A stretch of 64,000 nt of DNA, from assembly GCF_016909185.1 (NCBI RefSeq), contig NZ_JAFBFH010000023.1, positions 1-64,000 on the forward strand, written 5' to 3'. Position numbers and translations under genes: made by a program. This DNA comes from Siminovitchia thermophila. Its GTDB lineage: Bacteria; Bacillota; Bacilli; Bacillales; Bacillaceae_C. The notes under the pieces are model-generated. The model made no database searches. It saw only the letters and a program-made list of their open reading frames with translations, and was not told where the DNA came from. Positions within the stretch are counted from its first letter, which is position 1, and the number at the start of each line of letters is the position of its first letter. This document shows positions 1-8,471 of the stretch, piece after piece.

Positions 1-94
1 CAAAAGGTCTAAGTGTGAGAAAACGGCACCTAAATGCCCGATTGGTTCAACTAACATTCAGTAGGAGTTCCTACTGAATGAAGTTTCACTTTAT
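1..94 (+). repeat. Element A copy 1 (truncated by window edge)
   Basis: Right-hand part of an element A unit: second half of the large hairpin (ACGGCACC arm), the spacer CCGATTGGTTCAACTAA, and the terminal hairpin with arms CATTCAGTAGGA / TCCTACTGAATG. It ends in CACTTTAT and is followed with no spacer by copy 2. Confidence 0.9.
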
Positions 95-237
95 CCCGCA
101 TGTAAGGTGCCGTAAGACTCCCACTTCAAGACCTGATTTGACACAAAAGGTCTAAGTGTGAGAAAACGGCACCTAAATGCCCGATTGGTTCAACTAACAT
201 TCAGTAGGAGTTCCTACTGAATGAAGTTTCACTTTAT
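95..237 (+). repeat. Element A copy 2 (complete)
   Basis: A full 143-bp unit running from CCCGCATG to CACTTTAT. A long imperfect hairpin (arms GGTGCCGT/ACGGCACC, then CTCCCACTT/AAGTGTGAG, then AGACCT/AGGTCT) is followed by a perfect 12-bp terminal hairpin. It lies head to tail with copy 1 and stops 4 bp short of the stop codon of the acyl carrier protein gene. No coding potential is visible. Six related copies lie elsewhere in the window. Confidence 0.92.
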
Positions 238-241
238 CTAA

Positions 242-502
242 TTAGACTAGCTGACTATTTTTTTCGCGAATAAAATGACAGATTGTTTCAATCGTATTTA
301 ACACTTCATATTCATCGTCACCAATTGTGACATCAAATTCTTTTCCAATAGCAATTACGAGTTCTAATGAATCTAAGGAATCGAGTCCTAATCCTTCATT
401 AAATAATGGTTCACTATCGATAATTTCCTCGGGTGTCACTTCTAAATCTAAACGGTCAATAATGCATTCTTTTACGCGGTATTCTAATGTTTTTTCACTC
501 AT
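242..502 (-). CDS. Acyl carrier protein
   Basis: An 86-residue acidic protein of the phosphopantetheine-binding carrier family. The sequence shows the helix-2 signature GLDSLDSLELV; Ser42 in DSLD aligns with the serine that receives the 4'-phosphopantetheine arm in AcpP. The flanking hydrophobic pattern and length are normal for a free-standing carrier. It is the last gene of an operon read leftward, 42 bp after a FabG-like reductase gene and behind a degenerate ketosynthase gene. It probably carries the intermediate handled by those enzymes. It is unlikely to be the housekeeping AcpP because the fapR-plsX-fabD-fabG context is missing, so a secondary lipid or polyketide role is inferred. Tandem element A copies abut its 3' end. 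Confidence 0.9.
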   Translation of the reverse strand: MSEKTLEYRVKECIIDRLDLEVTPEEIIDSEPLFNEGLGLDSLDSLELVIAIGKEFDVTIGDDEYEVLNTIETICHFIREKNSQLV

Positions 503-544
503 TTTTTATTCCCTCCATTTTTGTGCAAAATGTCAAAATCATAT

Positions 545-1291
545 TTAGACAGATAGGCCTCCGTCAATCGCAAAGACTTGACCAGTTATATAATTTGCTT
601 TTTCAGACGCTAAAAAGGAAGCAAAATCAGCAATTTCTGTTGGTTGTCCAAATCTTTTTAGTGGAATGGAGTCACGATATTCCTCTAACATACGATCTGG
701 AAAATCTCCTGTCATATCCGTTTCGATAAATCCCGGGGCAATGGAATTGACGAGAATATTAAAAGGGGCCAACTCTTTTGCCAACACCTTCGTCATTCCG
801 TTTATTCCTGATTTACTTGCCGCGTAAGCGGCTTGTCCTGAAATCCCGCTAATACTTGCAACAGAACTAATATTAATAATTCTTCCCTGCTTTTTTTCAA
901 TCATTGGACGTAATACAGCTTTTATCCCGTAATATGTACCTGTTAAATTTGTATCAATCGTGGCATTCCACTCTTCAGGTTTTGTCATCATTAAATATTT
1001 AGGAATTAAAATTCCCGCGTTATTGACTAAAACATCAACCGTTCCAAGTTGATTGACAGTAGTATCAACCATTTCCTTCATTTTTTCAGGATCAGTGACG
1101 CTACCTTGATGAAGAATTGCTTCTCCTCCGTTTTCTTGAATGATCTCTACCGTTTTTTCAGCATCTTCCAAACTGCGATTATAGTTAACAACGACTTTAT
1201 AGCCCTCTTTTGCAAGTGCAACTGATATCGCTCTTCCAATACCCCTGGAAGCCCCCGTTACAATAGCAACCTTTTCATTTGTGCTCATCAT
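545..1291 (-). CDS. 3-oxoacyl-ACP reductase-like SDR (FabG family)
   Basis: A 248-residue short-chain dehydrogenase expected to reduce a 3-ketoacyl-ACP with NAD(P)H. It has the Rossmann motif TGASRGIG (residues 12-19), NNAG (90-93), the structural Asn in NLTG (115), and the catalytic Ser143, Tyr156 and Lys160 (YAASK). It also has the IDGG tail typical of FabG. Two ATGs stand side by side; AAAGGAG lies just upstream of the first. Family membership is clear, but the true acyl substrate is not. The neighbouring ketosynthase-like and carrier protein genes point to a short type II fatty acid or polyketide-like pathway. Confidence 0.9.
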   Translation of the reverse strand: MMSTNEKVAIVTGASRGIGRAISVALAKEGYKVVVNYNRSLEDAEKTVEIIQENGGEAILHQGSVTDPEKMKEMVDTTVNQLGTVDVLVNNAGILIPKYLMMTKPEEWNATIDTNLTGTYYGIKAVLRPMIEKKQGRIINISSVASISGISGQAAYAASKSGINGMTKVLAKELAPFNILVNSIAPGFIETDMTGDFPDRMLEEYRDSIPLKRFGQPTEIADFASFLASEKANYITGQVFAIDGGLSV

Positions 1292-1343
1292 TTAGCTCCT
1301 TTAGTTGTTCAACTCTTCTTAGTCTCATCAAATGGTTTAACTT

Positions 1344-2423
1344 TCAACTATATGAGTCATTCCATTTTTTTATTTGAAGTGCCATATGGTTTCCACCAAT
1401 TTCATTGTTTAACACCAACGCTTCTTTCGCATTTGTATTTCTATTTAGAAGGTGAACCGCGCTAATTGTATGTAAAATGCTAGAAGCACCAAATGTTTCT
1501 CCCAATTTTTCTTTGGGGCAATGCCATTCTATATTTGAATATGTATCGTTTAACGTCTGAAATATTGTTTCTTCTAATTTTTCGACCTTTTCCGAACCGT
1601 TCGAGGTTTTAACGACGATCAACTCATCGACATGTTCGTCAAGGGGAATCTGTTTAAGTAAATCAAGCATAATCGTACTATTCGGATCGATATCTTCAAA
1701 CCAAAGGTGTAAAGATGGCTCACATCCAAGTGCATATTCACCAATTTCACCATAAATAATCGCATTCCTATTTTGTGCGCTTTCTAATGTTTCGAGCACG
1801 AGTACCCCAACGCCTTCACCGAAACGAATAGAACTGCCGAGATGGCAATAAGCCTCGACCATATTTTCATTCAATTCATCAGCTCCGGCTACAATAACTC
1901 TTTCTGCCTGTCCTTTTTTTAAGAGACTCATTGCATAAGGGATCGCAGATAAGCCTGTGAGGGTTGAGGTAGGTCCTTTTATGTTAAAGGAAATACAGAC
2001 ATGGCCTTGTGCAGAATTTAACACGGTATTGGGGAATAACCTTGGACTTGCATTCGATGGGCCGTCTTGAATTAATTGCTTTGTGTAACGATTTGTCGAT
2101 TCCCAAGGTCCAAAAGTGGTGCTCATGATAAAACCAGATGTTTCCAAATCTTCTTTCTCTGTCAATTTTGCATCACAGAGACCATTGTGAACAGCGGCGA
2201 TAGTTAACTTGGCGAAGCGGTCCATATTTCTAGTCTTATAGGGTGACAGTAATTCTTTGTATTGTTCATCATCGACCCGAAACCCAGTCAATGCGAGTTG
2301 CAGTTCTTCTGAAATCCAGCTGTCAGGTATGGGATCTTTATGATGGACGATAGCCTCGCGCAGCAACTGTTGACCAATGCCCAAATGTGTGACTGCACCC
2401 ATGCCCGTAATGACGATACTCAT
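1344..2423 (-). CDS. Degenerate beta-ketoacyl synthase (chain-length-factor-like)
   Basis: A 359-residue thiolase-fold protein of the FabF/KAS II family. I chose the ATG at 2423 because MSIVITGMGAV matches the usual start of the family and an AAAAGGAGG site sits 11 bp upstream; a longer frame to 2501 is unsupported. The scaffold is present (GEGVGVLVLE at 203-212, NNEIGG at 339-344), but the catalytic triad is not. The TACA-type nucleophile segment reads TGLSA (156-160) with no Cys, the HGTST segment reads KTSNGS (272-277), and the GH of the last motif is GE (308-309). It probably cannot condense acyl groups alone and may act like the chain-length factor partner of a KS heterodimer. The active partner is not in the window. 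First gene of the operon. Confidence 0.8.
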   Translation of the reverse strand: MSIVITGMGAVTHLGIGQQLLREAIVHHKDPIPDSWISEELQLALTGFRVDDEQYKELLSPYKTRNMDRFAKLTIAAVHNGLCDAKLTEKEDLETSGFIMSTTFGPWESTNRYTKQLIQDGPSNASPRLFPNTVLNSAQGHVCISFNIKGPTSTLTGLSAIPYAMSLLKKGQAERVIVAGADELNENMVEAYCHLGSSIRFGEGVGVLVLETLESAQNRNAIIYGEIGEYALGCEPSLHLWFEDIDPNSTIMLDLLKQIPLDEHVDELIVVKTSNGSEKVEKLEETIFQTLNDTYSNIEWHCPKEKLGETFGASSILHTISAVHLLNRNTNAKEALVLNNEIGGNHMALQIKKWNDSYS

Positions 2424-3309
2424 AAATAACCCCCTCCTTTTCATGTAGTTTTGCTTTTTCACAAGCCAGATAGGACTAATGGATGGTGTCCTTCGTTTCA
2501 TTTACTGCTTTTACAGCACCTAAATTCTACAATTTTTTTCCGATTTCACCCCTTATTTCCTATTTCTTACTCTTTATTAAATTATAACGCACTGCTTTCA
2601 GATTTCACCGCAATCCTTATTGCGGCTTTCCGTAAGGGAATTTACGTTAGGAAAAATCTAAATGGAAAATGACCGTTTTTTACTGCCTTTTTAGTAGTTT
2701 TGTTTCACGTTATTGGAATAATATGGTTTCCAAAATGCTAGATGGAGAGATTTGCAAGAGGGATATAAAAAGCCTGCACCATCCAGGCCTTACACGATAT
2801 TGGGACGGAGCAAGGCTTTCTTTTGGCCTTCATTTCACGAGCTGTAGGTGAGGCATACTGTTTAGGGGAGTACTCAGTGCGGCATGCCGGGGAGCGCTTT
2901 TGTCATAGTAAATCCCCCGATTTGCTCACTCAATGAGGTATTTTCACTTGCGGTTTTCCGCAAGGTTGAAGATTCGATACGGTCATCATCACCGCCCTGA
3001 AGATCAATGCTAAAAAGATACAGGATTCGGCAAAAGAAGAAATGTATCCGGTGTATGATCAACAATACATGTCCAGACATAAAAGGCTTAGACCTTTGTT
3101 GCTCTGCAATTGGAGACATTCATTGCTCATTAAGTGGCTTAAAGGTTGCTGAGCTATTTAGAATCATCAGGCGCAGGCTCATTCCAAATGAGATACAGCA
3201 CCCCGGACATTATTTATAAATCACATCCAAGCCATGGAGTGCCATATGGACAAAATGTATCGATCTTTTTTCTTATTTTTAATGGCCTTGCTTTTTGAAA
3301 AAGACCTTT
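2424..3309. other. Gene-poor region upstream of the ketosynthase operon
   Basis: About 890 bp with no convincing gene. Short frames exist on both strands but lack good ribosome binding sites and look like decayed sequence. The stretch from about 3000 to 3150 reads like a fragment of coding DNA on the plus strand with stops; I could not identify it. The promoter of the operon should lie in the right part of this gap's leftmost few hundred bases. Confidence 0.4.
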
Positions 3310-4380
3310 TTAAGAAGTACCACCCAATAACATATCATAAGGTATCGCCTCCCGGACTCGTCCATGAATTCCTTCTGTAGTGGTCGCTTTACAAAGAGAA
3401 TTCCAAATGGACTCTTCCACCGTATCTACAGTCATTTCAAACAATCGAGAAATAGTATCGCCGTCTTCTCTCAAAAATGTAAAGGGTATCCTTTTTGGGT
3501 GAGGGGGCGACTCATGAGGAATACGATGGGCAGTGGAGAAAGCAATGACAATATCTCCGCTCCCGTGAGCAGCATAAGAGCCCGTTCTGGAAAGTCCAAA
3601 AGAAGCGCGCTTTGCTAAGCGGCTTAATTGTCTTTCATTGAGGGGGGCATTTGTTGCCAGAATGATCATAATGGATCCGTCTGGCATTTTTTCTTCCTGT
3701 TCGGAGCAACTTGTCCAATCACCCCTTGGGGGACGAAGATCTTTTTTCAATCCAAAATTACTAACCACAAATGCTCCTACAGTAAATTGTTCCGTTCCAA
3801 AGGAGGCGACTCTGGAACTTGTTCCCACACCACCTTTGAACCCCAAACAAGACATGCCTGTTCCCGCTCCCACGCATCCTTCTTCAATCACTCCCGATTT
3901 AGCGGATAGAATCGCTTGGCGGGCATGGTGGGGCTTGACATGGAGTCCGCGAATGTCATTTAAATACCCATCATTGCATTCTCCCACGATCACATTCACG
4001 GTGCCTGTTGTATCGCCAATTTGTGGATTTTGATGAAGGAGATGCCGAAGGGTTCCTTCCGAGACTGCCGGTACTGAAAAAGTATTCGTTAAGAGGATAG
4101 GACTTTCTATAAGGCCCAGCTCTTGCAATTGGATCGTCCCTACTGTCTTTCCAAACCCATTAATGACATAAGCGCCGCCTAAAACCTTTTCTCGGAATAC
4201 ATTATCAGGATGAGGCAAAATGGCAGATACTCCTGTTTGGACTGTACAACCATTTTCTTTCTTGTCGGAAAGAGTGACATGGCCAACCATCACTCCTGGT
4301 ATATCTGTAATGGAATTGTGCGTACCTGTTTTGTATCTTCCTATGGTTATGCCTAAATCTCTCAATCGAACTCTCGTCAT
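3310..4380 (-). CDS. P1-family peptidase (DmpA/L-aminopeptidase D-esterase type)
   Basis: A 356-residue member of the DmpA family of self-processing N-terminal nucleophile hydrolases, which remove N-terminal residues from small peptides; some members act on D-amino-acid or beta-peptide substrates. Visible family blocks are TDIPGVMVGHVTL (25-37), the GGAYVINGFGKTVG region (68-81), GAGTGMSCLGFKGGVGT (171-187) and the cleavage region PDGSIMIILATNAPL. By analogy with DmpA, autocleavage would fall between Gly235 and Ser236, leaving Ser236 as nucleophile. There is no signal peptide, so it should be cytoplasmic. It is the last gene of the locus in the leftward direction, behind the regulator gene and the peptide importer, so it probably digests imported peptides. 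Confidence 0.88.
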   Translation of the reverse strand: MTRVRLRDLGITIGRYKTGTHNSITDIPGVMVGHVTLSDKKENGCTVQTGVSAILPHPDNVFREKVLGGAYVINGFGKTVGTIQLQELGLIESPILLTNTFSVPAVSEGTLRHLLHQNPQIGDTTGTVNVIVGECNDGYLNDIRGLHVKPHHARQAILSAKSGVIEEGCVGAGTGMSCLGFKGGVGTSSRVASFGTEQFTVGAFVVSNFGLKKDLRPPRGDWTSCSEQEEKMPDGSIMIILATNAPLNERQLSRLAKRASFGLSRTGSYAAHGSGDIVIAFSTAHRIPHESPPHPKRIPFTFLREDGDTISRLFEMTVDTVEESIWNSLCKATTTEGIHGRVREAIPYDMLLGGTS

Positions 4381-4432
4381 TTATCTATACCTCCACCATT
4401 TTTAGCCATTTTCAACCGCCAACTGCTATTCG

Positions 4433-6160
4433 CTAAAAACTTTTTTGCTTAGCCATCTTTTTCAAGAAACGTTCCCCTTTTCTTGAGATAGTAGTTCCGG
4501 AACGTCCCTGGCGAACATTTAATAAATGCAATTGATTCAGCACTTCCAATCGTAATCGCAACTGTTGTTCGGAAAGGATGATACCTTGCTCCCGCAGTTT
4601 TTTTCTAACGATAGCGCGCCCAAAAGAAGCGCATTGTTTCTTACCTTTGGCGAAGATGTTAAGAATTGCGAGACTTTCTCCCAAAAAACCATGTTCTTCT
4701 ATCCTTTTAATCAGCTCATTTACATCACTTTCGCTCATTTCTTCTGTTGAGTTATTTAGAAGCCTGCCTTTTATGTAAAATGGCAACGATTCTAACGTCA
4801 ATTCTTTTTCTTCCAGACAGGCCATGTAGGATAAAGCGTTAAACAGTTCTCTTACATTTCCCGGCCATGAATACTGCTTTAAAAGTTCAATCATATTTTG
4901 GGGAATGATTAAGTCTTCCCGATGTAAATGAGAATGAAGATATGTTTCAATGAGCGACTCAAAATCTTCTTCCCGCTCTGACAAAGTTGGCATTTTACAC
5001 GTTAAAACCGACAACTGATAGAATAAATCTTTACGAAAGCTATCTTGATCCACTAACAATGAAAGATCTATATTACTAGTTGTAATCATTCTTACTCGTA
5101 CGGGGACAGGGTGATGCCCTCCCATTCTAATCACTTGCCCTTCTTCTATTACTTGAAGAAGTCTCCCTTGCATTGAAATAGAGAGTTCATCTATTTCTTC
5201 AATGCACAATGTTCCGCCGTTTGCCAATTCAAACAACCCTGGGGTAGTCTGCCCGTTTGCTTCAATACCGAACAATTCTCTTTCTAATAATTCCTTTGGC
5301 CATGCCGAACAATTAATATTTAGATAAGGTCCTTCCTTGTTAAAGGAGTCGTTATGAATAGACTGAGCCAGCACACTTTTTCCTGTACCAGTTTCTCCAA
5401 AAATATGTACAGGGTCATTCATCTTGGAAATTCTTTTTGCGATATACAAAACATCTTTCATTGCTTGACTATTTGCAATCATGTCATCAAGAAAATATTT
5501 GGCGTTTTTTTCGATTGTATTTCTTGCCCATTTACGAAAATAAGTGGATTCAATATTTGATTGGTTTTCATTTGCCAATGCCACTAAAGATTTCATATAA
5601 CGATTCGTCAAAAAAAATTGGGAGCAATCTAATCTAATTTCTTTCACGACTTCAAAGACTGTTTCCAAGGCCAGCACACGGTAGCCGATGTCTATTACTT
5701 CAAAAAGCCCTTCTGGAACAAGTTGCATTTCTCCGGGAGTAATGACAAAGTCGATATCTAACGGAATCCCGGTATCTGGATTATAGGCATAATAGTTATG
5801 TTCAAAAACGACTTTTTTAAGAGCTTGAACCGTCTCTTCGGTGTTTTGCTTTGTATCATTTACGACAAGAATATTTTTTCCTTTCGTGGCAGAAAGCAAT
5901 CTTGCCATATTCACGTAGTTAAATCCACGTTCGGCAATGATATATTTTACTTCTTTTGGTAAAAAAGGCCGCACAAGCGGTAATATAAATTTAGATCCCA
6001 ATAAAATCGTTTCTTCTTTGGAAATCGTTTCTCTTGCGAGGTATTTAATAGAAATGGGGCGAATCTTTATTAAATCTCCAGCGATTTCTGTCATTTGCTT
6101 TGCAATCATATCCAAATATTCATCTTGAATTGAAATGATTGTCAGTATCTTTTCCGCCAC
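4433..6160 (-). CDS. AAA+ transcriptional regulator lacking the GAFTGA loop
   Basis: A 575-residue regulator built like bacterial enhancer-binding proteins. An N-terminal sensor region (about 1-225) of unclear family is followed by an AAA+ domain with Walker A GETGTGKS (255-262), a Walker B-like segment TLCIEEID (317-324), an arginine-finger segment FRKDLFYQL (375-383) and SWPGNVRE (431-438). A predicted winged helix lies at about 480-575. In NtrC-type proteins the ELFG box leads into GAFTGA, which contacts sigma-54. Here ELFG (295-298) runs straight on as IEANGQTTPG, so the loop is shortened and GAFTGA is absent. It therefore probably does not activate sigma-54 polymerase and may work in the manner of TyrR. 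Its position between the peptidase and the importer suggests control of peptide uptake; this is inference. Confidence 0.82.
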   Translation of the reverse strand: MAEKILTIISIQDEYLDMIAKQMTEIAGDLIKIRPISIKYLARETISKEETILLGSKFILPLVRPFLPKEVKYIIAERGFNYVNMARLLSATKGKNILVVNDTKQNTEETVQALKKVVFEHNYYAYNPDTGIPLDIDFVITPGEMQLVPEGLFEVIDIGYRVLALETVFEVVKEIRLDCSQFFLTNRYMKSLVALANENQSNIESTYFRKWARNTIEKNAKYFLDDMIANSQAMKDVLYIAKRISKMNDPVHIFGETGTGKSVLAQSIHNDSFNKEGPYLNINCSAWPKELLERELFGIEANGQTTPGLFELANGGTLCIEEIDELSISMQGRLLQVIEEGQVIRMGGHHPVPVRVRMITTSNIDLSLLVDQDSFRKDLFYQLSVLTCKMPTLSEREEDFESLIETYLHSHLHREDLIIPQNMIELLKQYSWPGNVRELFNALSYMACLEEKELTLESLPFYIKGRLLNNSTEEMSESDVNELIKRIEEHGFLGESLAILNIFAKGKKQCASFGRAIVRKKLREQGIILSEQQLRLRLEVLNQLHLLNVRQGRSGTTISRKGERFLKKMAKQKSF

Positions 6161-6197
6161 TTTCTTTTCACTCCTTTGTCAATCACATCCAGTATAT

Positions 6198-6343
6198 CCC
6201 GCATGTAAGGTGCCGTAAGACTCCCACTTTAGGAATTGAGTTGAAATAAAAGGTCTAAGTGTGAGTTGACGGCACCTAAATGCCCGATTGGTTCAACTAA
6301 CATTCAAGGAGAAAAGCACTCCTTGAATGAAGTTTCACTTTAT
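6198..6343 (+). repeat. Element A copy 3 (tandem)
   Basis: First unit of a head-to-tail pair between the regulator gene and oppF-like gene. It follows AGTATAT and ends CACTTTAT. The terminal hairpin is CATTCAAGGAG / CTCCTTGAATG: both arms differ from copies 1 and 2 (GTAGGA/TCCTAC) but still pair. Confidence 0.92.
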
Positions 6344-6491
6344 CCCGCATGTAAGGTGCCGTAAGACTCCCACTTTAAGAATTGAGTTGAAACAAAAGGT
6401 CTAAGTGGGAGAAAACGGCAGCTAAATGGCCCGATTGGTTCAACTAACATTCCGTGTAAAAAGCATTCCACTGAATGAAGTTTCATTTTAT
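6344..6491 (+). repeat. Element A copy 4 (tandem, degraded)
   Basis: Second unit of the pair, beginning CCCGCATG directly after TTTAT of copy 3. Its terminal hairpin is partly decayed (CATTCCGTG against CACTGAATG) and one arm of the large stem has changed (ACGGCAGC). Its last base is also the last base (minus strand) of the TGA stop codon of the neighbouring ATPase gene. Confidence 0.9.
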
Positions 6492-7459
6492 CATTTATAT
6501 AAATGACAGGCAGAAAAGTGACCAGGCTCTATTTCTTTCAATTCAGGAATGACAGTTTTACAAATTTCCATGCATGCATTGCAGCGCGGATGAAATGTGC
6601 AACCTGTTGGTGGATTGGATGGGCTTGGAATATCTCCTTGTAAAATAATCCGCTCTCTTTTGATCCGCGGATTCGCAATAGGCACTGCGGATAGTAAGGC
6701 TTTCGTATATGGATGTAAAGGGTTCATATATAAAGACTCTTTATCGGCCATCTCAACAATTTTTCCAAGATACATGACACCAACTCGGTCACTAATATGC
6801 TCAACGACACTTAGATCATGCGAAATAAAGAGATACGTCAACCCAAATTCTTTTTGTAAGTCTTGCATGAGGTTTAGCACTTGAGATTGAATGGAAACGT
6901 CCAGGGCTGAAACGGGTTCATCTGCGACGATCAGCTTGGGATTGACAGCGATTGCGCGCGCAATTCCTATTCTTTGTCTTTGCCCGCCGCTGAATTCGTG
7001 GGCATAACGGTTGGCGTGATAGGAATTGAGGCCAACATACTCCAATAATTCATGTACGCGTTTATCTCTTTCTTTTTTAGTCATTATCTTATGAACAATT
7101 AATGGCTCGGCAATAAGGTCTCCAATTTTCATTCGCGGATTTAAAGAGGCATAAGGGTCTTGAAAAATCATCTGCAACTCTTTTCTTGTACTCCGCAATT
7201 GTTTGTCATTTAAACGGCTGATATCTCTTCCATCAAACCAAATTTCTCCTTCTGTTGGCGCCAATAATCTCATGACCATTCTGCCTGTTGTCGATTTGCC
7301 GCAGCCACTTTCCCCAACCAGCCCCAATGTTTCTCCTTTTTTTATAGAAAGTGATACGCCATCGACCGCACGGACATATGAATTTTTTCGGTGAACCAGT
7401 CCTTTTTTAAGAGGAAAGTATTTTTTTAAATTTTTTGCTCTCACCAAAAGCTCAGCCAA
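6491..7459 (-). CDS. Peptide ABC importer, ATPase 2 (OppF/DppF type)
   Basis: A 322-residue ATP-binding subunit that drives import of oligopeptides or glutathione-like peptides. Walker A GESGCGKS, signature SGGQRQR, Walker [12 protein letters not shown] and the H-loop ISHD are all present. The C-terminal oligopeptide-type extension contains the Cys cluster [14 protein letters not shown]. The start is TTG, overlapping the stop of the upstream ATPase gene by 8 bp, with GGAGG in front, so translation is probably coupled. It is the last importer gene; tandem element A units begin exactly at its stop codon. Confidence 0.93.
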   Translation of the reverse strand: MAELLVRAKNLKKYFPLKKGLVHRKNSYVRAVDGVSLSIKKGETLGLVGESGCGKSTTGRMVMRLLAPTEGEIWFDGRDISRLNDKQLRSTRKELQMIFQDPYASLNPRMKIGDLIAEPLIVHKIMTKKERDKRVHELLEYVGLNSYHANRYAHEFSGGQRQRIGIARAIAVNPKLIVADEPVSALDVSIQSQVLNLMQDLQKEFGLTYLFISHDLSVVEHISDRVGVMYLGKIVEMADKESLYMNPLHPYTKALLSAVPIANPRIKRERIILQGDIPSPSNPPTGCTFHPRCNACMEICKTVIPELKEIEPGHFSACHLYK

Positions 7460-8453
7460 TTATTTTTTCCTCCTTTGCAGTGACATTTTCATAGAGAAAA
7501 CAGCGGCAGCGATGTCTTGTGGAGATGGGCAGTAATTCTGGATTTTGCTCTTTACAAACATCCATCACTTTCGTGCAGCGTGGAGAAAATTTACAGCCCT
7601 TGGGCATATTGGCGGGAGTAGGGACATTACCAGGGATAGATTCCAGCCGGTCTGCTTTTTGGCCTAATGTTGGAATCGAGTTAAGCAATCCTTTTGTATA
7701 GGGATGTTTGGGATTTTCAAATAATTCTATTACATCAGCCTCTTCTACAACTTGTCCGGCATACATGACCACAACGCGGTCACACATTTCAGCTACGATA
7801 CCTAAATCATGCGTAATCAACATAATGGCAGTCCGTTTTTCTTTTTTCAATTTCTTCATTAATTCCAGAATTTGGGCTTGAATCGTTACATCGAGAGCAG
7901 TGGTTGGTTCGTCCGCAATTAATAGGGTTGGATTGCAAGACATGGCCATCGCAATCATCGCTCTTTGTCTCATCCCACCCGATAGCTGGTGCGGAAATTC
8001 ATGAATGATTTCTTCTGCGCGAGGTATTCCTACTTGTTTTAACATGTTAATCACATGTTCTCTCGTCTTTTTTTTGTCGTATTTTAAGTGCAGTTTTACC
8101 GCTTCGCCGATTTGTTCGCCAATTTTATAGACTGGATTCAATGAAGTCATCGGTTCTTGAAAAATCATCGCCATTTCGTTGCCGCGAATCTGTCTCATTT
8201 CATTTTCAGACAAAGACAAAAGGTTTTTTCCCTTAAACCGTATTGTACCGCCCACGATTTTTCCCGGCGTATGAGAGAGCAGCCTCATGACGGAGAGGGA
8301 GGTGACACTTTTGCCACAACCTGATTCACCAACAATTCCCAAAGTTTCACCTTCGTTTATATAGAGGTCGACACCGTTTACCGCGGGAATTTGGCGATCA
8401 TCCACGAAAAAGAAGGTCTTTAAGTTTGTAATTTCTAATAGCTTCCTGTTCAT
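7452..8453 (-). CDS. Peptide ABC importer, ATPase 1 (OppD/DppD type)
   Basis: A 333-residue ATPase subunit paired with the one downstream. It shows Walker A GESGCGKS, signature LSGGMRQR, Walker [12 protein letters not shown] and the C-terminal oligopeptide-transporter region with CKFSPRC. It overlaps the next ATPase by 8 bp and follows the permease gene by 18 bp. Sequence alone does not settle whether the substrate is di-, oligo- or isopeptide. Confidence 0.93.
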   Translation of the reverse strand: MNRKLLEITNLKTFFFVDDRQIPAVNGVDLYINEGETLGIVGESGCGKSVTSLSVMRLLSHTPGKIVGGTIRFKGKNLLSLSENEMRQIRGNEMAMIFQEPMTSLNPVYKIGEQIGEAVKLHLKYDKKKTREHVINMLKQVGIPRAEEIIHEFPHQLSGGMRQRAMIAMAMSCNPTLLIADEPTTALDVTIQAQILELMKKLKKEKRTAIMLITHDLGIVAEMCDRVVVMYAGQVVEEADVIELFENPKHPYTKGLLNSIPTLGQKADRLESIPGNVPTPANMPKGCKFSPRCTKVMDVCKEQNPELLPISTRHRCRCFLYENVTAKEEKIIG

Positions 8454-8471
8454 CTCATCACTTCCCGTCTC

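Noticed and set aside
1-237. Tandem repeats at the left edge as a CRISPR array
   Set aside because: The units are about 145 bp, abut with no spacers and occur dispersed elsewhere. No cas genes are present.
95-237. Element A as a TnpB guide RNA or riboswitch
   Set aside because: No tnpB gene adjoins any copy, copies lie in both orientations relative to genes, and the hairpins match no riboswitch core I know.
2874-3119. 81-codon minus frame upstream of the ketosynthase operon
   Set aside because: No ribosome binding site; the opposite strand carries equally weak frames.
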